DNA from: DASUGM01 sp036274055
GTDB taxonomy: Bacteria; Acidobacteriota; Vicinamibacteria; Vicinamibacterales; SCN-69-37
Assembly (NCBI GenBank): GCA_036274055.1
Contig: DASUGM010000222.1
Span: 1-7,740, forward strand
Length of the DNA: 7,740 nt
Reading direction: 5' to 3'
The notes below the pieces were generated by a model, which saw only the letters and a list, made by a program, of their open reading frames with translations, did no database searches and was not told where the DNA came from. The position numbers and the translations under genes were made by a program. The first letter of the stretch is position 1. Each line of letters opens with the position of its first letter. Below are positions 1-7,031 of the stretch, in pieces.

Positions 1-439
1 GCGAGGTCACGCGCAGGGCCATCGGGCCACCCTCGGCCTGTCCAATCGACGCCTGATTGACGCCGTTCGCCGCGCGCACCGCCAGATACCCGGCGCCAGA
101 CGCACCGACACCTAGAGTCAGGCCGCCAGTATTCGGATTCCCGATCCGGACAAATCCGCCGCCTGATTGAGACGCTTCCACACTCAGAATCGTGCGGCCA
201 TTCGGATCGACGACCTCGAATGGTGTCTTGAAGCGGCCGGGCAGAATGGGATTGCTCTGCGCGCTGAGGCCGGTCATCCCCGCCCACGCGCATCCGAGTA
301 CCAGGAAAACCACTGGCCACCGGCGCTGCCGCTCCACCCGCTGGAGTTGACGACGGGATTCGTCAAGCGCGTGACTCAGTTCTTCGACCCGCTCGGCGAG
401 CCGTGCGAAACGATCGTTCGTGGTCAGATCCGCGTTCAT
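1..439 (-). other. Possible separately initiated coiled-coil/TM/glycine-rich protein inside the LemA reading frame (partial)
   Basis: An ATG at 439-437 lies in the same frame as the upstream LemA sequence and is preceded by a strong Shine-Dalgarno sequence. Translation from it gives at least 146 residues: a charged heptad-like helix (about 9-39), a hydrophobic helix (about 41-59, ending GLSAQS, which resembles a signal anchor or signal peptidase site), and a glycine-rich part with repeated short hydrophobic strands. I do not recognise the family. The N-terminal layout looks like a self-standing protein, which argues that this was once, or still is, its own gene following lemA. With no stop codon between the two, it can be made alone, as the tail of LemA, or both. 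Confidence 0.5.
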
Positions 440-1045
440 GACTGCTCCTCTGCCTGCCCACGCCGTGATGCCCGTCAGCCGCGCGCCGACGTCGATGTCG
501 GCCCGCTCTTCCGCCGTCGCTTCGAACAGCGGACGGCGCTGGAGGCCGGCGGCTCCGGCGAGGAGCCGGTCCGGCACCTGCTCCATCCGGCTGTTGTTGA
601 TGTTGACCGCGTCGTTGTAGAACTCGCGGCGGTGCGCGATCTGCTCCTCGAGCCCCGTGATGCGTCGCTGCAGCTCGAGGAAATTGCCGCTCGATTTCAA
701 GTCGGGGTAGTTCTCCGCCAGCGCGAAAATCCGCCCGACACCCGCGCCAATCTCGCGTTCGGCGGCCAGCCGGCTCTCGTCGGGCCCGCCGCGCCCCATC
801 TGCGAACGCAGCGTCGTCAACCGGGTCAGGAGATCACGCTCGTACGCCAGGTAACCCTTGACGGAATCGATCAGCTTGCCGAGCTCGTCGCCGCGCTGCT
901 TGAGCAGCACGTCGATGTTGGCCCACGACTGATCGACGTTGTGCTTGACCTGGACCAGGCTGTTGTAGATCGTCGCGACGTACGCCGCGACGCCCGCGAT
1001 CGCGAGCAGCACCACAAGAATGAGAGCGAGGAGAAGTCCTGTCAT
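1..1045 (-). CDS. LemA family membrane protein with in-frame C-terminal extension (partial, runs off left edge)
   Basis: Residues 1-190 match the LemA family. There is an N-terminal membrane helix (about 3-24), then YNSLVQVKHNVDQSWANIDV, the family segment ALAENYPDLKSSGNFLELQ (about 108-126) and EFYNDAVNINN (141-151). LemA proteins are membrane-anchored helical proteins of uncertain function, normally about 185-200 residues with an outward-facing tail. Here no stop appears at the expected end. The frame continues through an ATG at residue 203 into a heptad-like charged helix (about 211-241), a hydrophobic helix (about 243-261) and a glycine-rich, probably beta-strand segment (FEVVDPNGRTILSVE and similar) that is open at base 1. 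The ATG lies 4 nt after the stop of the GIDE-domain gene, so the two are probably one operon with coupled translation. LemA identity is firm. Whether the extension is a true fusion, a stop lost by mutation or a sequencing error is undecided. Confidence 0.85.
   Translation of the reverse strand, partial: MTGLLLALILVVLLAIAGVAAYVATIYNSLVQVKHNVDQSWANIDVLLKQRGDELGKLIDSVKGYLAYERDLLTRLTTLRSQMGRGGPDESRLAAEREIGAGVGRIFALAENYPDLKSSGNFLELQRRITGLEEQIAHRREFYNDAVNINNSRMEQVPDRLLAGAAGLQRRPLFEATAEERADIDVGARLTGITAWAGRGAVMNADLTTNDRFARLAERVEELSHALDESRRQLQRVERQRRWPVVFLVLGCAWAGMTGLSAQSNPILPGRFKTPFEVVDPNGRTILSVEASQSGGGFVRIGNPNTGGLTLGVGASGAGYLAVRAANGVNQASIGQAEGGPMALRVTS
445..451 (-). promoter_or_regulatory. Shine-Dalgarno sequence before the in-frame internal ATG
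   Basis: The minus strand reads AGAGGAG, then a 5-nt spacer (CAGTC), then ATG at 439-437. This is among the best ribosome binding sites in the window and lies inside the continuous LemA frame. It supports independent initiation of the downstream segment, although the same bases also encode residues of the fused reading frame. Confidence 0.55.
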
Positions 1046-1049
1046 CGGT

Positions 1050-2090
1050 TCACCGAATCACGCCGGTCAATTTCCACACGGCGACCAGCAGTGTTCCCAC
1101 CATCAGCGCGCCGCCGCCAAGGATCCCGAGCCAGGCCCGGCGCGACAAGGCTCGGATGGCTTCTCGCTCGACCACTCCGGCGATGATGAACGCGCGCCGT
1201 TGATCGCCCTTCCAGACGACGACGCGATGCGGATCGACATCGGGCGGCGTCCAGCGCGGAATCACGGTCTGGAGATCGCGAGCCAGAAAGCGCCTGGCCG
1301 CCTGAGAGGTAAATCGAAACGCGGCGCCGAACGATTGCCCGTCCAGCCGAGGCGCGGTGTCGAGCCATCGGTTGAGAAGCCGCGGCAGCAGCGATGTGGG
1401 ACGGTCCGGAATCTGGCGGCGTTCGGCCAGCGTTCCCATCACATAGAGCGGAGCCTCGGAGAGGATCCGCTCTTCGGTGATCCTCATCGGGTAACCGCTC
1501 GACGGCTCCGGCCACTGCAAGCCCGTCGCCGCCACGAGACGCAGCGCCGCCTCTGGCGGATTGCCGTCCTCGCTCTTCCAGACCTGTTTGACCGAGACCA
1601 GCTCGGCGCCACGCGTCCACACCAGCACGCGGCCGCTCTGGTCCTCGAGCTCCAATGTGCCGACGGCGAACGTCCGGTGCAGTTTGTTGTGCCAGCCGCG
1701 CCGTTTGGATCGGCGCTGCCACTGCTCGACGTTGACGGACCAGAACAGGCACGGCGTTTCACTGACCGGCGCCTTGCTCGTGTCGTCCGCGTGGCCGAGA
1801 CCGACGAGCTCCGTCAGCCCGATCGCAGCCGACGAAGCCTTCGCGGTCGCGGTGCCGCTGACCGCGAGCCGGTCGCGGTACTGGAGGAAGCCGTAACGAA
1901 ACATGAAGAACCCGGCCGCGAACAGCCAGCCGAAGATCGTGACGCCGTTGAAGATCAGCGCGAAGCCAAACAGGCCGAGGAAACCCACCAACAGCGCGGC
2001 GCCGCCAAGATAGGCCAGCTGCAGCCAATCCCGTGGCCCGGGCCGGTAGCGCGGAAGCGGGCGTCCATCCGCTGCGGTCTTCACGCTCAA
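1050..2090 (-). CDS. GIDE-domain membrane protein (MULAN-like domain without RING)
   Basis: This 346-residue protein has two N-terminal membrane helices (about 24-47 and 51-67) and one near the C-terminus (about 319-338). The middle carries GIDE-domain features: a small-residue loop leading to IGLTELVGLG (90-99), ETPCLFWSVNVEQW (111-124), WTRGAELVSVKQVW (158-171), and RITEERILSEAPLYVMGTL (203-221). The GIDE domain is shared with the eukaryotic mitochondrial ubiquitin ligase MULAN, but no cysteine-rich RING is present, so ligase activity is not expected. Bacterial GIDE proteins of this layout are often encoded beside lemA, as here with a 4-nt gap. The biochemical role is unknown; a membrane or envelope function with LemA is inferred. 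The start is TTG at 2090, with an in-frame GTG at 2084 as the alternative. Neither has a clear ribosome binding site and no upstream in-frame ATG was found. Confidence 0.85.
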   Translation of the reverse strand: MSVKTAADGRPLPRYRPGPRDWLQLAYLGGAALLVGFLGLFGFALIFNGVTIFGWLFAAGFFMFRYGFLQYRDRLAVSGTATAKASSAAIGLTELVGLGHADDTSKAPVSETPCLFWSVNVEQWQRRSKRRGWHNKLHRTFAVGTLELEDQSGRVLVWTRGAELVSVKQVWKSEDGNPPEAALRLVAATGLQWPEPSSGYPMRITEERILSEAPLYVMGTLAERRQIPDRPTSLLPRLLNRWLDTAPRLDGQSFGAAFRFTSQAARRFLARDLQTVIPRWTPPDVDPHRVVVWKGDQRRAFIIAGVVEREAIRALSRRAWLGILGGGALMVGTLLVAVWKLTGVIR

Positions 2091-2157
2091 TACGCCCGAA
2101 GAACGGACGAACTCCCTCAGATGATGGAAAGCCTCCGCCGGCCGGGCGTTACGGTGC
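2091..2157. promoter_or_regulatory. Divergent intergenic region between GIDE-domain and OmpA-like genes
   Basis: These 67 bases separate two genes transcribed outwards, so promoters for both directions should lie here or inside the gene starts. I see no convincing -35/-10 pair or operator on either strand. An ATGATG at 2121-2126 is not in frame with the OmpA-like gene. Confidence 0.35.
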
Positions 2158-3267
2158 GTGAGGAGCCGCGTGCTCGTCGTGCTCGTGTTGTTGACCCTGG
2201 TCGTGGCGTCCTATGCGGCGCACGGCGCCGCGCAATCGCCAGTCGTCCCGATCGTCTCGAATCTCAACATCGTGCTCGCTGTCGCGAACAATGTCGCTCC
2301 CGGCGAAAACGCGCCTGCCGGAATCCTGCAGGGCGACTACGAAATGGTCGTCACCCTGACGAACGTGAGCGCGAGCGGGATCACGCATGAGACTTCGTTC
2401 GAGGGTACCGACGCCGCAGGCGTCAAGCGCATGGGCACCGTACGCCGCGTGGTATCAAGTGCCGATCTAGCGACGGCACCGCTGCAGATTCTTGGCTTCC
2501 ATCTCGGTGATCCGGCGCAGGTGAGCGGCGCGACGGCGCTCGGTCCGTCGCTCAGCATGACGCGCGCGCTGGTGAAGACAGGCGCGACGGCCTACTCGTT
2601 CAGGCAGTGGATCGGTACCGACGTCATCTCCGGCACGCTGCAGCGCAGTGCCAGGTCGCCGATCAAGTTCCCGGTGCTGCTCAACGGAAAACGCGTCGAG
2701 CTCGACGCGATCCTCGCCACCGGCCAGATGGCGCTCGGCAGTGCGGCGCGGCCGTTCGAGACGGTGATTCTCGATCATGCGCAGTATCCGATTTCGTTGC
2801 GGATCGCCTACGGCCCTCGCAATGGCGGCTTCCCGTTCAAGCCCGATTTCCTGCGTGAGGTCGTACGTATCGATTTCCCCGTTCCTGAAACATCGATCGC
2901 CGAAGTTCTGAAAGGCTGCCGAGTCGAACTCCAGGGCATCTACTTCGACTTCAACCGGGACACCCTTCAGCCGCAATCCGCGCCGGCGCTGAAACAGATT
3001 GCGGACGCGCTCAGATCATCGAAGGGCCGATTCACGATCGAGGGACACACCGACAGCATCGGCACCGATCGCTACAACGACGACTTGTCGACGCGGCGTG
3101 CGGCCGCCGTCAAGGCCGCGCTGGTGCGCGAGTACGGCACTGACCCGGCCTCGCTCACGACGGTTGGATACGGAGAACGTCGTCCGATCGAAACCAACGA
3201 CACGCTTGCCGGAAGAGCGCGCAATCGTCGCGTCGAGCTTGTTTGCGCACAAGGACAAGAAAGATGA
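2158..3267 (+). CDS. Exported OmpA-family protein with unknown N-terminal domain
   Basis: The protein has 369 residues. Residues 1-26 form a signal peptide (basic start, a run of V/L, then AAHGAAQS). Residues about 27-250 are a probable beta-rich region that I do not recognise. Residues about 258-364 are an OmpA C-terminal peptidoglycan-binding domain: GIYFDFNRDTLQP, then FTIEGHTDSIGTDRYNDDLS, then TRRAAAV, and finally GRARNRRVEL. The two residues that bind diaminopimelate in this family are present as D299 and R314, with the usual 15-residue spacing. The likely role is to tie an outer-membrane or periplasmic module to the cell wall. There is no lipobox cysteine. The start could be GTG 2158 (basic residues suit a signal peptide) or GTG 2170, which has an AGGAG upstream. 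It leads a plus-strand run whose next gene starts 37 nt after its stop. Confidence 0.88.
   Translation: MRSRVLVVLVLLTLVVASYAAHGAAQSPVVPIVSNLNIVLAVANNVAPGENAPAGILQGDYEMVVTLTNVSASGITHETSFEGTDAAGVKRMGTVRRVVSSADLATAPLQILGFHLGDPAQVSGATALGPSLSMTRALVKTGATAYSFRQWIGTDVISGTLQRSARSPIKFPVLLNGKRVELDAILATGQMALGSAARPFETVILDHAQYPISLRIAYGPRNGGFPFKPDFLREVVRIDFPVPETSIAEVLKGCRVELQGIYFDFNRDTLQPQSAPALKQIADALRSSKGRFTIEGHTDSIGTDRYNDDLSTRRAAAVKAALVREYGTDPASLTTVGYGERRPIETNDTLAGRARNRRVELVCAQGQER
2161..2165 (+). promoter_or_regulatory. AGGAG that would favour a GTG 2170 start
   Basis: AGGAG is followed after 4 nt (CCGC) by an in-frame GTG at 2170, whereas GTG 2158 has no recognisable ribosome binding site. Starting at 2170 removes MRSR, leaving a signal peptide with no basic N-terminus. 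The two lines of evidence conflict, so the start remains open. Confidence 0.35.
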
Positions 3268-3291
3268 GCCCGCGGGACGCGATCGCATCTC

Positions 3292-3300
3292 GGAGAGGAG
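3292..3300 (+). promoter_or_regulatory. Ribosome binding site for the exported hypothetical gene
   Basis: GGAGAGGAG followed by ACCT and ATG at 3305 is a strong Shine-Dalgarno match. It fixes the start at 3305 and excludes the longer in-frame opening that begins inside the OmpA-like gene. Confidence 0.7.
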
Positions 3301-3304
3301 ACCT

Positions 3305-4102
3305 ATGAAAGCCCGGAGATTCCGCCTTCCCCTCGCGCTGGCCGCACTGTCGATCGTCGGGATCGACGCCGCCGCGCAGACGCCGTCGGCGCCGACTGCC
3401 GCCTGCGTGGCATTGACGATGCCCAGCGTTCAGGGCGTAGAAGACGCGACCAGCTTCGCAACAGCCGTCCGTGACCTCTTCGCCAGCTACCTGAAGGGTC
3501 CGACGATCCGGACCATCTCGCTGGAATCGCGGCTGCAGTCGCAGGCGCTGCTGGAGGCCCGTGGGCAGCAGTGCGGCTACGTCCTGCTGGTGACACTGGA
3601 ACGAAAGCCTGGCGGCGGCAATAGCACGGGACGGATTCTCGGCCAGGCCGCGGGCGTCGCCGTCACGCGCGCGCCGGTGTACGGCGGCGCCGCGGGAGCG
3701 GCCGCCAGCAGCGCGACGTGGGCCAGCGGAGAAGCGATCTATCGCTACGCGTCCGAGGTCCGGGCGAAGGACGAACTCGAGCTGTCGTATCGGCTGGGCA
3801 CGCCCGATGCGGTGGAGCGTGCGAAGCCGGTTGCGCTCAAAGCCAAAGCCAAATCAAACGGTGAAGATCTCCTGACGCCCCTCGTCGAGAAGGCGGCCAA
3901 CGGGATCGTCGCGACGACGATGCTACGATCCGTCATCGAAGATGGAGCACCAGGTCTCCGAGGCGATGCTGTCGTTGGTCTACGGGGAGCTTCGCCGGCT
4001 CGCGGCCAGCTACCTGCGACGGGAGCGCCCCGGGCACACCCTTCAGCCCACGGCGCTCGTTCACGAGGCCTACGTGCGTCTGCTCGATCAGCGTCAGATT
4101 GA
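3305..4102 (+). CDS. Exported protein of unknown function, 3' end overlapping the sigma factor gene
   Basis: The frame encodes 265 residues starting with a clear signal peptide (MKARRFRLPL, hydrophobic core, then DAAAQ at 21-25). The mature part has a segment with alternating strands and helices (VRDLFASYLKG at 55-65, CGYVLLVTLER at 90-100), a glycine/alanine-rich stretch with glycine-zipper character (about 112-142), and a charged region (EVRAKDELELSYRLG) leading to a helix (TPLVEKAANGIV) at about 191-202. I do not recognise the family. Residues 213-265 overlap the ECF sigma gene for 161 nt. Across the overlap this frame loses its high G/C third positions (roughly 40% by eye) while the sigma frame keeps them (roughly 85%). 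The tail is therefore probably not conserved protein, and the original end was likely near 3940. The position between an OmpA-like gene and a sigma factor suggests an envelope-related role, but that is inference. Confidence 0.72.
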   Translation: MKARRFRLPLALAALSIVGIDAAAQTPSAPTAACVALTMPSVQGVEDATSFATAVRDLFASYLKGPTIRTISLESRLQSQALLEARGQQCGYVLLVTLERKPGGGNSTGRILGQAAGVAVTRAPVYGGAAGAAASSATWASGEAIYRYASEVRAKDELELSYRLGTPDAVERAKPVALKAKAKSNGEDLLTPLVEKAANGIVATTMLRSVIEDGAPGLRGDAVVGLRGASPARGQLPATGAPRAHPSAHGARSRGLRASARSASD

Positions 4103-4457
4103 CTGGTGTAACCGGGCGCAGTTCGTCGGTCTGGCCGCCGTCATGATGCGGCGCATCCTGGTCAACCACGCCCGGGATCGCATTGCCGAGAAGCGCGGCG
4201 GCGGCGCCCAGCACGTTCCGCTGACGCTCGCCGGAGAAGGCATCGGTGCCGTCGAGGTCAACCTGCTCGATCTCCATGAAGCGCTCACGCGGCTCAGCGA
4301 AACCGATCCCCGCAAGGGGCAGATCGTCGAGCTCAAGTTCTTCGGCGGAATGACGACCGAGGAGATCGCCGCCGCGTTGTCAGTTTCCACCGCAACGGTC
4401 GAACGTGACTGGAAGTTCGCGCGCGCGTGGCTGCACCGGACCCTCACTCTTTCCTGA
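3942..4457 (+). CDS. ECF-type RNA polymerase sigma factor (TIGR02999-like)
   Basis: This 171-residue protein redirects RNA polymerase to alternative promoters. Region 2 is visible as LVYGELRRLAASYLRRE and HTLQPTALVHEAYVRLL (12-48), followed by AQFVGLAAVMMRRILVNHAR (59-78), the family's DNA-melting and -10-recognition helices. Region 4 spans about 107-165, with a helix-turn-helix at MTTEEIAAALSVSTATVERD (137-156) for the -35 element. The wording closely fits the sigma subfamily common in Acidobacteria and Planctomycetes that is often encoded near serine/threonine kinases. It is slightly short: relatives usually have about 10-15 more residues before LVY, and no better upstream ATG is evident. 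No anti-sigma factor gene is adjacent. The 3' end overlaps the convergent kinase gene by 14 nt, so regulation through that kinase is a reasonable inference. Confidence 0.9.
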   Translation: MEHQVSEAMLSLVYGELRRLAASYLRRERPGHTLQPTALVHEAYVRLLDQRQIDWCNRAQFVGLAAVMMRRILVNHARDRIAEKRGGGAQHVPLTLAGEGIGAVEVNLLDLHEALTRLSETDPRKGQIVELKFFGGMTTEEIAAALSVSTATVERDWKFARAWLHRTLTLS

Positions 4458-7020
4458 ACAACGCGAGATCGGTCTCGATCTGTCGACGAAGCCCGACGGC
4501 TGGTCCAGACGCGGCGGCCGGCAGCGCGCTCAGCGCTTCTTCCAGCGTGCGGATGGCGATCGCCTTTTCGCCGAGCCGGTAGTGCGACCACCCCAGGGTG
4601 TGGAGGTAGACCGGGTTTGGCGATCCGGCCCGCGCAACGGCGCGCCGGGCGTACTCGAGGCCAAGCCGAGGATTACGCACCTCCTCGACCTCTGAGCTGA
4701 CCAGCGCCCAGGCATATTCGTTGAACGCCTCGCCGCCGGCGCCCGGCTGCTCGGCTCCGGCGCGGAGCAGGGCCAGCGCGCGCTCGGCGTCCCGGCGCGC
4801 TTCGCTGCGCCGGCCGGTTGCCACGAGGATGCGGACACGCTGGTTCAGCATGTACGACAGCTCCGTCCGAAGCCGCGCGTTCGCCGGATCCGCTTTCGCC
4901 AGCGCATCGAGCTCCGTGATCGCCTGTTCGTACGCCTGCGCGGCCTTTTCCGGCTGCTTGCGATCGACGTACGCATTGGCCAGATAGGTGTAGGACACGG
5001 CCAGCCGGCGGCGGCTTTCGACGTCGAGCGGGCGCGTCGACAACAGCGCCTGATGTTGTCCGATCGCCGCTTCGAGCTGGGCGACAGCATCGTCCGGCTG
5101 ACGATTGAGACGCAGCGCGTTGCCCAACCCGGTCGCCGTCGCCGCCTGCATGACCCGGATCGGGCGATCGTCAGGACGATCGAGCAACAGCTCCTCGGTC
5201 ATCGACAGGTTGCGACGGCAATTTTCGATCGCGCCCGGCACATCACCGATGGCGATTAGCGACGTGCAGAGGCGCCCGGTCGTCTCGGCAAGCGCGGCGC
5301 GCGCGGCCGGCTTGGATGGCACACCGGCCTGGTAGGCTTCCTCGCGGATGGCCAGAGCGTCGCGGAAGTTCGCGACCGCCTTCTGCACCGAGCCGAGGGC
5401 GAAGTACGCGAAGCCGATCCGCATCGTGCTGGTCGCCATGTCCACCCGCGCCGGCAGCGGATCGGGCGCAGTCTCCGCGAGGGTCCGGCGGATCGCGGCC
5501 GCTTTCTCGTAACTCTTGAGCGCGCCTTCGGCGTCGCCGAGATTGGCGGCGGCCGGATTGCCCTGGACATCGCCGACGCGATCGTAGGCGGCGGCGAGCT
5601 CGCGCTGCAGATCGCGATCGCCGGCCGCCTCGGCGGCGAGGCTGTCGAGATACTCGAGCGCCTTGCTCACCACCAGCAGACGGGCCGGCGTCGAGCCCGG
5701 CAGCGTGGCGATCGCGTCGTGAAACTCGAACAGGAACGACGTCGCGAGCCGGCGGACGTCGGCGAAGCGGCGCTCGGCGCGAGCGCGCTCGGCGCGCGCG
5801 ACGCGGGCCTGCCAGGTTGTGGCAATGACGCCGCCGACGAGCGTCAAGAAAATCACCGCGGCCGCGGCAATGCCGAACTTGCGCCGACGGATGAATCTCG
5901 CGGTCTGATAGCGCCACGAGTCGCCGCGGGCGATCACCGGCAACCCCTCCATGTGCCGGCGCACGTCGTCGTCGAGGAGGGCGACCGAGCTGTAGCGCTC
6001 CGCCGGATTCTTGCGCATCGCTGTCGTCACGATGGCGTCGAGGTCTCCGCGCAGGCGGCGGGCCTGACCGTCGTCTCCCCGGCGCGCGGCCGTGGTGCTT
6101 GGTGCCGCCACGTCGGTCTCAGCGACGATCTGCCGGCCCTGTTCAGGCGTTTTCCCGGTCAGCTCGTACGGACGAGCGCCGGTGAGCAGTTCGTAGAGCA
6201 ACACGCCCAGCGCGTAGACGTCCGACACGGTCGTGACGCGCTCGCCGCGCAGCTGCTCCGGGCTGGCGTATTGCGGCGTCATCGCGCGCGCGCTGAACGC
6301 GGTCTCCGTGGCGCCCGCGCCCTCGCTCGCATCCAGAAGCCGCGCGATTCCGAAATCGAGCAGCTTGGGCACGCCGTCGGCGGTAATCAGGATGTTCGAC
6401 GGTTTGATGTCGCGATGCACGACCAGGTGCTGGTGCGCGTAGGTCACGGCGGCACACACCTGCCGGAAGAGCCGCAGTCGCTGGTCCAGCGGCAACTGGT
6501 GGTCGTGGCAGTACTCGTCGATCGGCTGGCCGTCGACGTACTCCATGACGAAGTACGGAAGTCCTTCGCTCGTCGTGCCGCCGTCGAGGAGGCGGACGAT
6601 GTTCGGCTGCTCGAGACCGGCGAGAATCTGTCGTTCGTGGCGGAAGCGCTCGAGCACCGCGTCGGTGTCGAGGCCGCGCTTGATCAGCTTGAGGGCCACG
6701 CGCATATCGAACTGCGCGTCGGCGCGTTCCGCCAGATAGACCGCGCCCATGCCGCCGCGTCCGATCTCGCGAACGATGCGATAGGCGCCGACCTGAGTGC
6801 CGTCGGGCGTCAACGTCGCGGCCAGCTCTTCGATCCCCGCGCCGGCGGCGCCCATGAACACGCTCGCCTGGTCGTGCGACTGGAGCAGCCGGCGAACCTC
6901 CGCCTCGAGCTCGGCATCGGTGCCGCACGCCTCGGCCAACGCCGCGGCGCGCGCCTCCGCCGGCAGCTCCAACATCGCGTGGAAGAGCTGCTCGAGTCGC
7001 TGCCAGCGGTCCTCGGGCAT
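4444..7020 (-). CDS. Transmembrane serine/threonine protein kinase with TPR-like C-terminal region
   Basis: The 858-residue protein begins with a helical segment (1-60) typical of this bacterial kinase type. The kinase domain covers about 79-355 with every catalytic motif intact: glycine loop IGRGGMGAVY (86-95), ATP-binding lysine K111 in VALK, helix-C glutamate E129, HRDIKPSN (202-209, catalytic D204), DFG (222-224), SPE (253-255) and DVYALG (267-272). It should be active. A basic stretch (RFIRRRK, 375-381) precedes one membrane helix (about 383-401), so the kinase is cytoplasmic and the rest extracytoplasmic. Residues about 470-850 are helical TPR-like repeats (for example GDAEGALKSYEKAAAI and KAAQAYEQAITELDAL), probably a protein-binding or sensor module. 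The ATG lies 11 nt after the VOC gene stop, which implies cotranscription. No clear ribosome binding site is seen. Substrates are unknown; the convergent ECF sigma factor is a candidate. Confidence 0.95.
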   Translation of the reverse strand: MPEDRWQRLEQLFHAMLELPAEARAAALAEACGTDAELEAEVRRLLQSHDQASVFMGAAGAGIEELAATLTPDGTQVGAYRIVREIGRGGMGAVYLAERADAQFDMRVALKLIKRGLDTDAVLERFRHERQILAGLEQPNIVRLLDGGTTSEGLPYFVMEYVDGQPIDEYCHDHQLPLDQRLRLFRQVCAAVTYAHQHLVVHRDIKPSNILITADGVPKLLDFGIARLLDASEGAGATETAFSARAMTPQYASPEQLRGERVTTVSDVYALGVLLYELLTGARPYELTGKTPEQGRQIVAETDVAAPSTTAARRGDDGQARRLRGDLDAIVTTAMRKNPAERYSSVALLDDDVRRHMEGLPVIARGDSWRYQTARFIRRRKFGIAAAAVIFLTLVGGVIATTWQARVARAERARAERRFADVRRLATSFLFEFHDAIATLPGSTPARLLVVSKALEYLDSLAAEAAGDRDLQRELAAAYDRVGDVQGNPAAANLGDAEGALKSYEKAAAIRRTLAETAPDPLPARVDMATSTMRIGFAYFALGSVQKAVANFRDALAIREEAYQAGVPSKPAARAALAETTGRLCTSLIAIGDVPGAIENCRRNLSMTEELLLDRPDDRPIRVMQAATATGLGNALRLNRQPDDAVAQLEAAIGQHQALLSTRPLDVESRRRLAVSYTYLANAYVDRKQPEKAAQAYEQAITELDALAKADPANARLRTELSYMLNQRVRILVATGRRSEARRDAERALALLRAGAEQPGAGGEAFNEYAWALVSSEVEEVRNPRLGLEYARRAVARAGSPNPVYLHTLGWSHYRLGEKAIAIRTLEEALSALPAAASGPAVGLRRQIETDLALFRKE

Positions 7021-7031
7021 GCGTAAAAATA

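Noticed and set aside
167..1186. 339-codon plus-strand open frame
   Set aside because: It is antisense to LemA and its extension, has arginine/histidine-rich low-complexity content typical of shadow frames in GC-rich DNA, and shows no domain signature.
1020..2390. 456-codon plus-strand open frame
   Set aside because: It lies opposite the GIDE-domain gene and runs into the OmpA-like gene in another frame. The protein is very rich in R, Q, H and P with no recognisable motif.
2999..3304. Upstream extension of the exported hypothetical gene into the OmpA-like gene
   Set aside because: A strong ribosome binding site at 3292-3300 and a signal peptide define ATG 3305. The upstream part is a shadow of the OmpA domain.
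3838..3855. Short AAAGCC tandem repeat
   Set aside because: It is only two to three copies encoding a Lys-Ala run within a coding region, with no sign of a functional repeat.
5719..7026. 435-codon plus-strand open frame
   Set aside because: It is antisense to the kinase domain, whose motifs are complete in order. The plus-strand product has no domain features.
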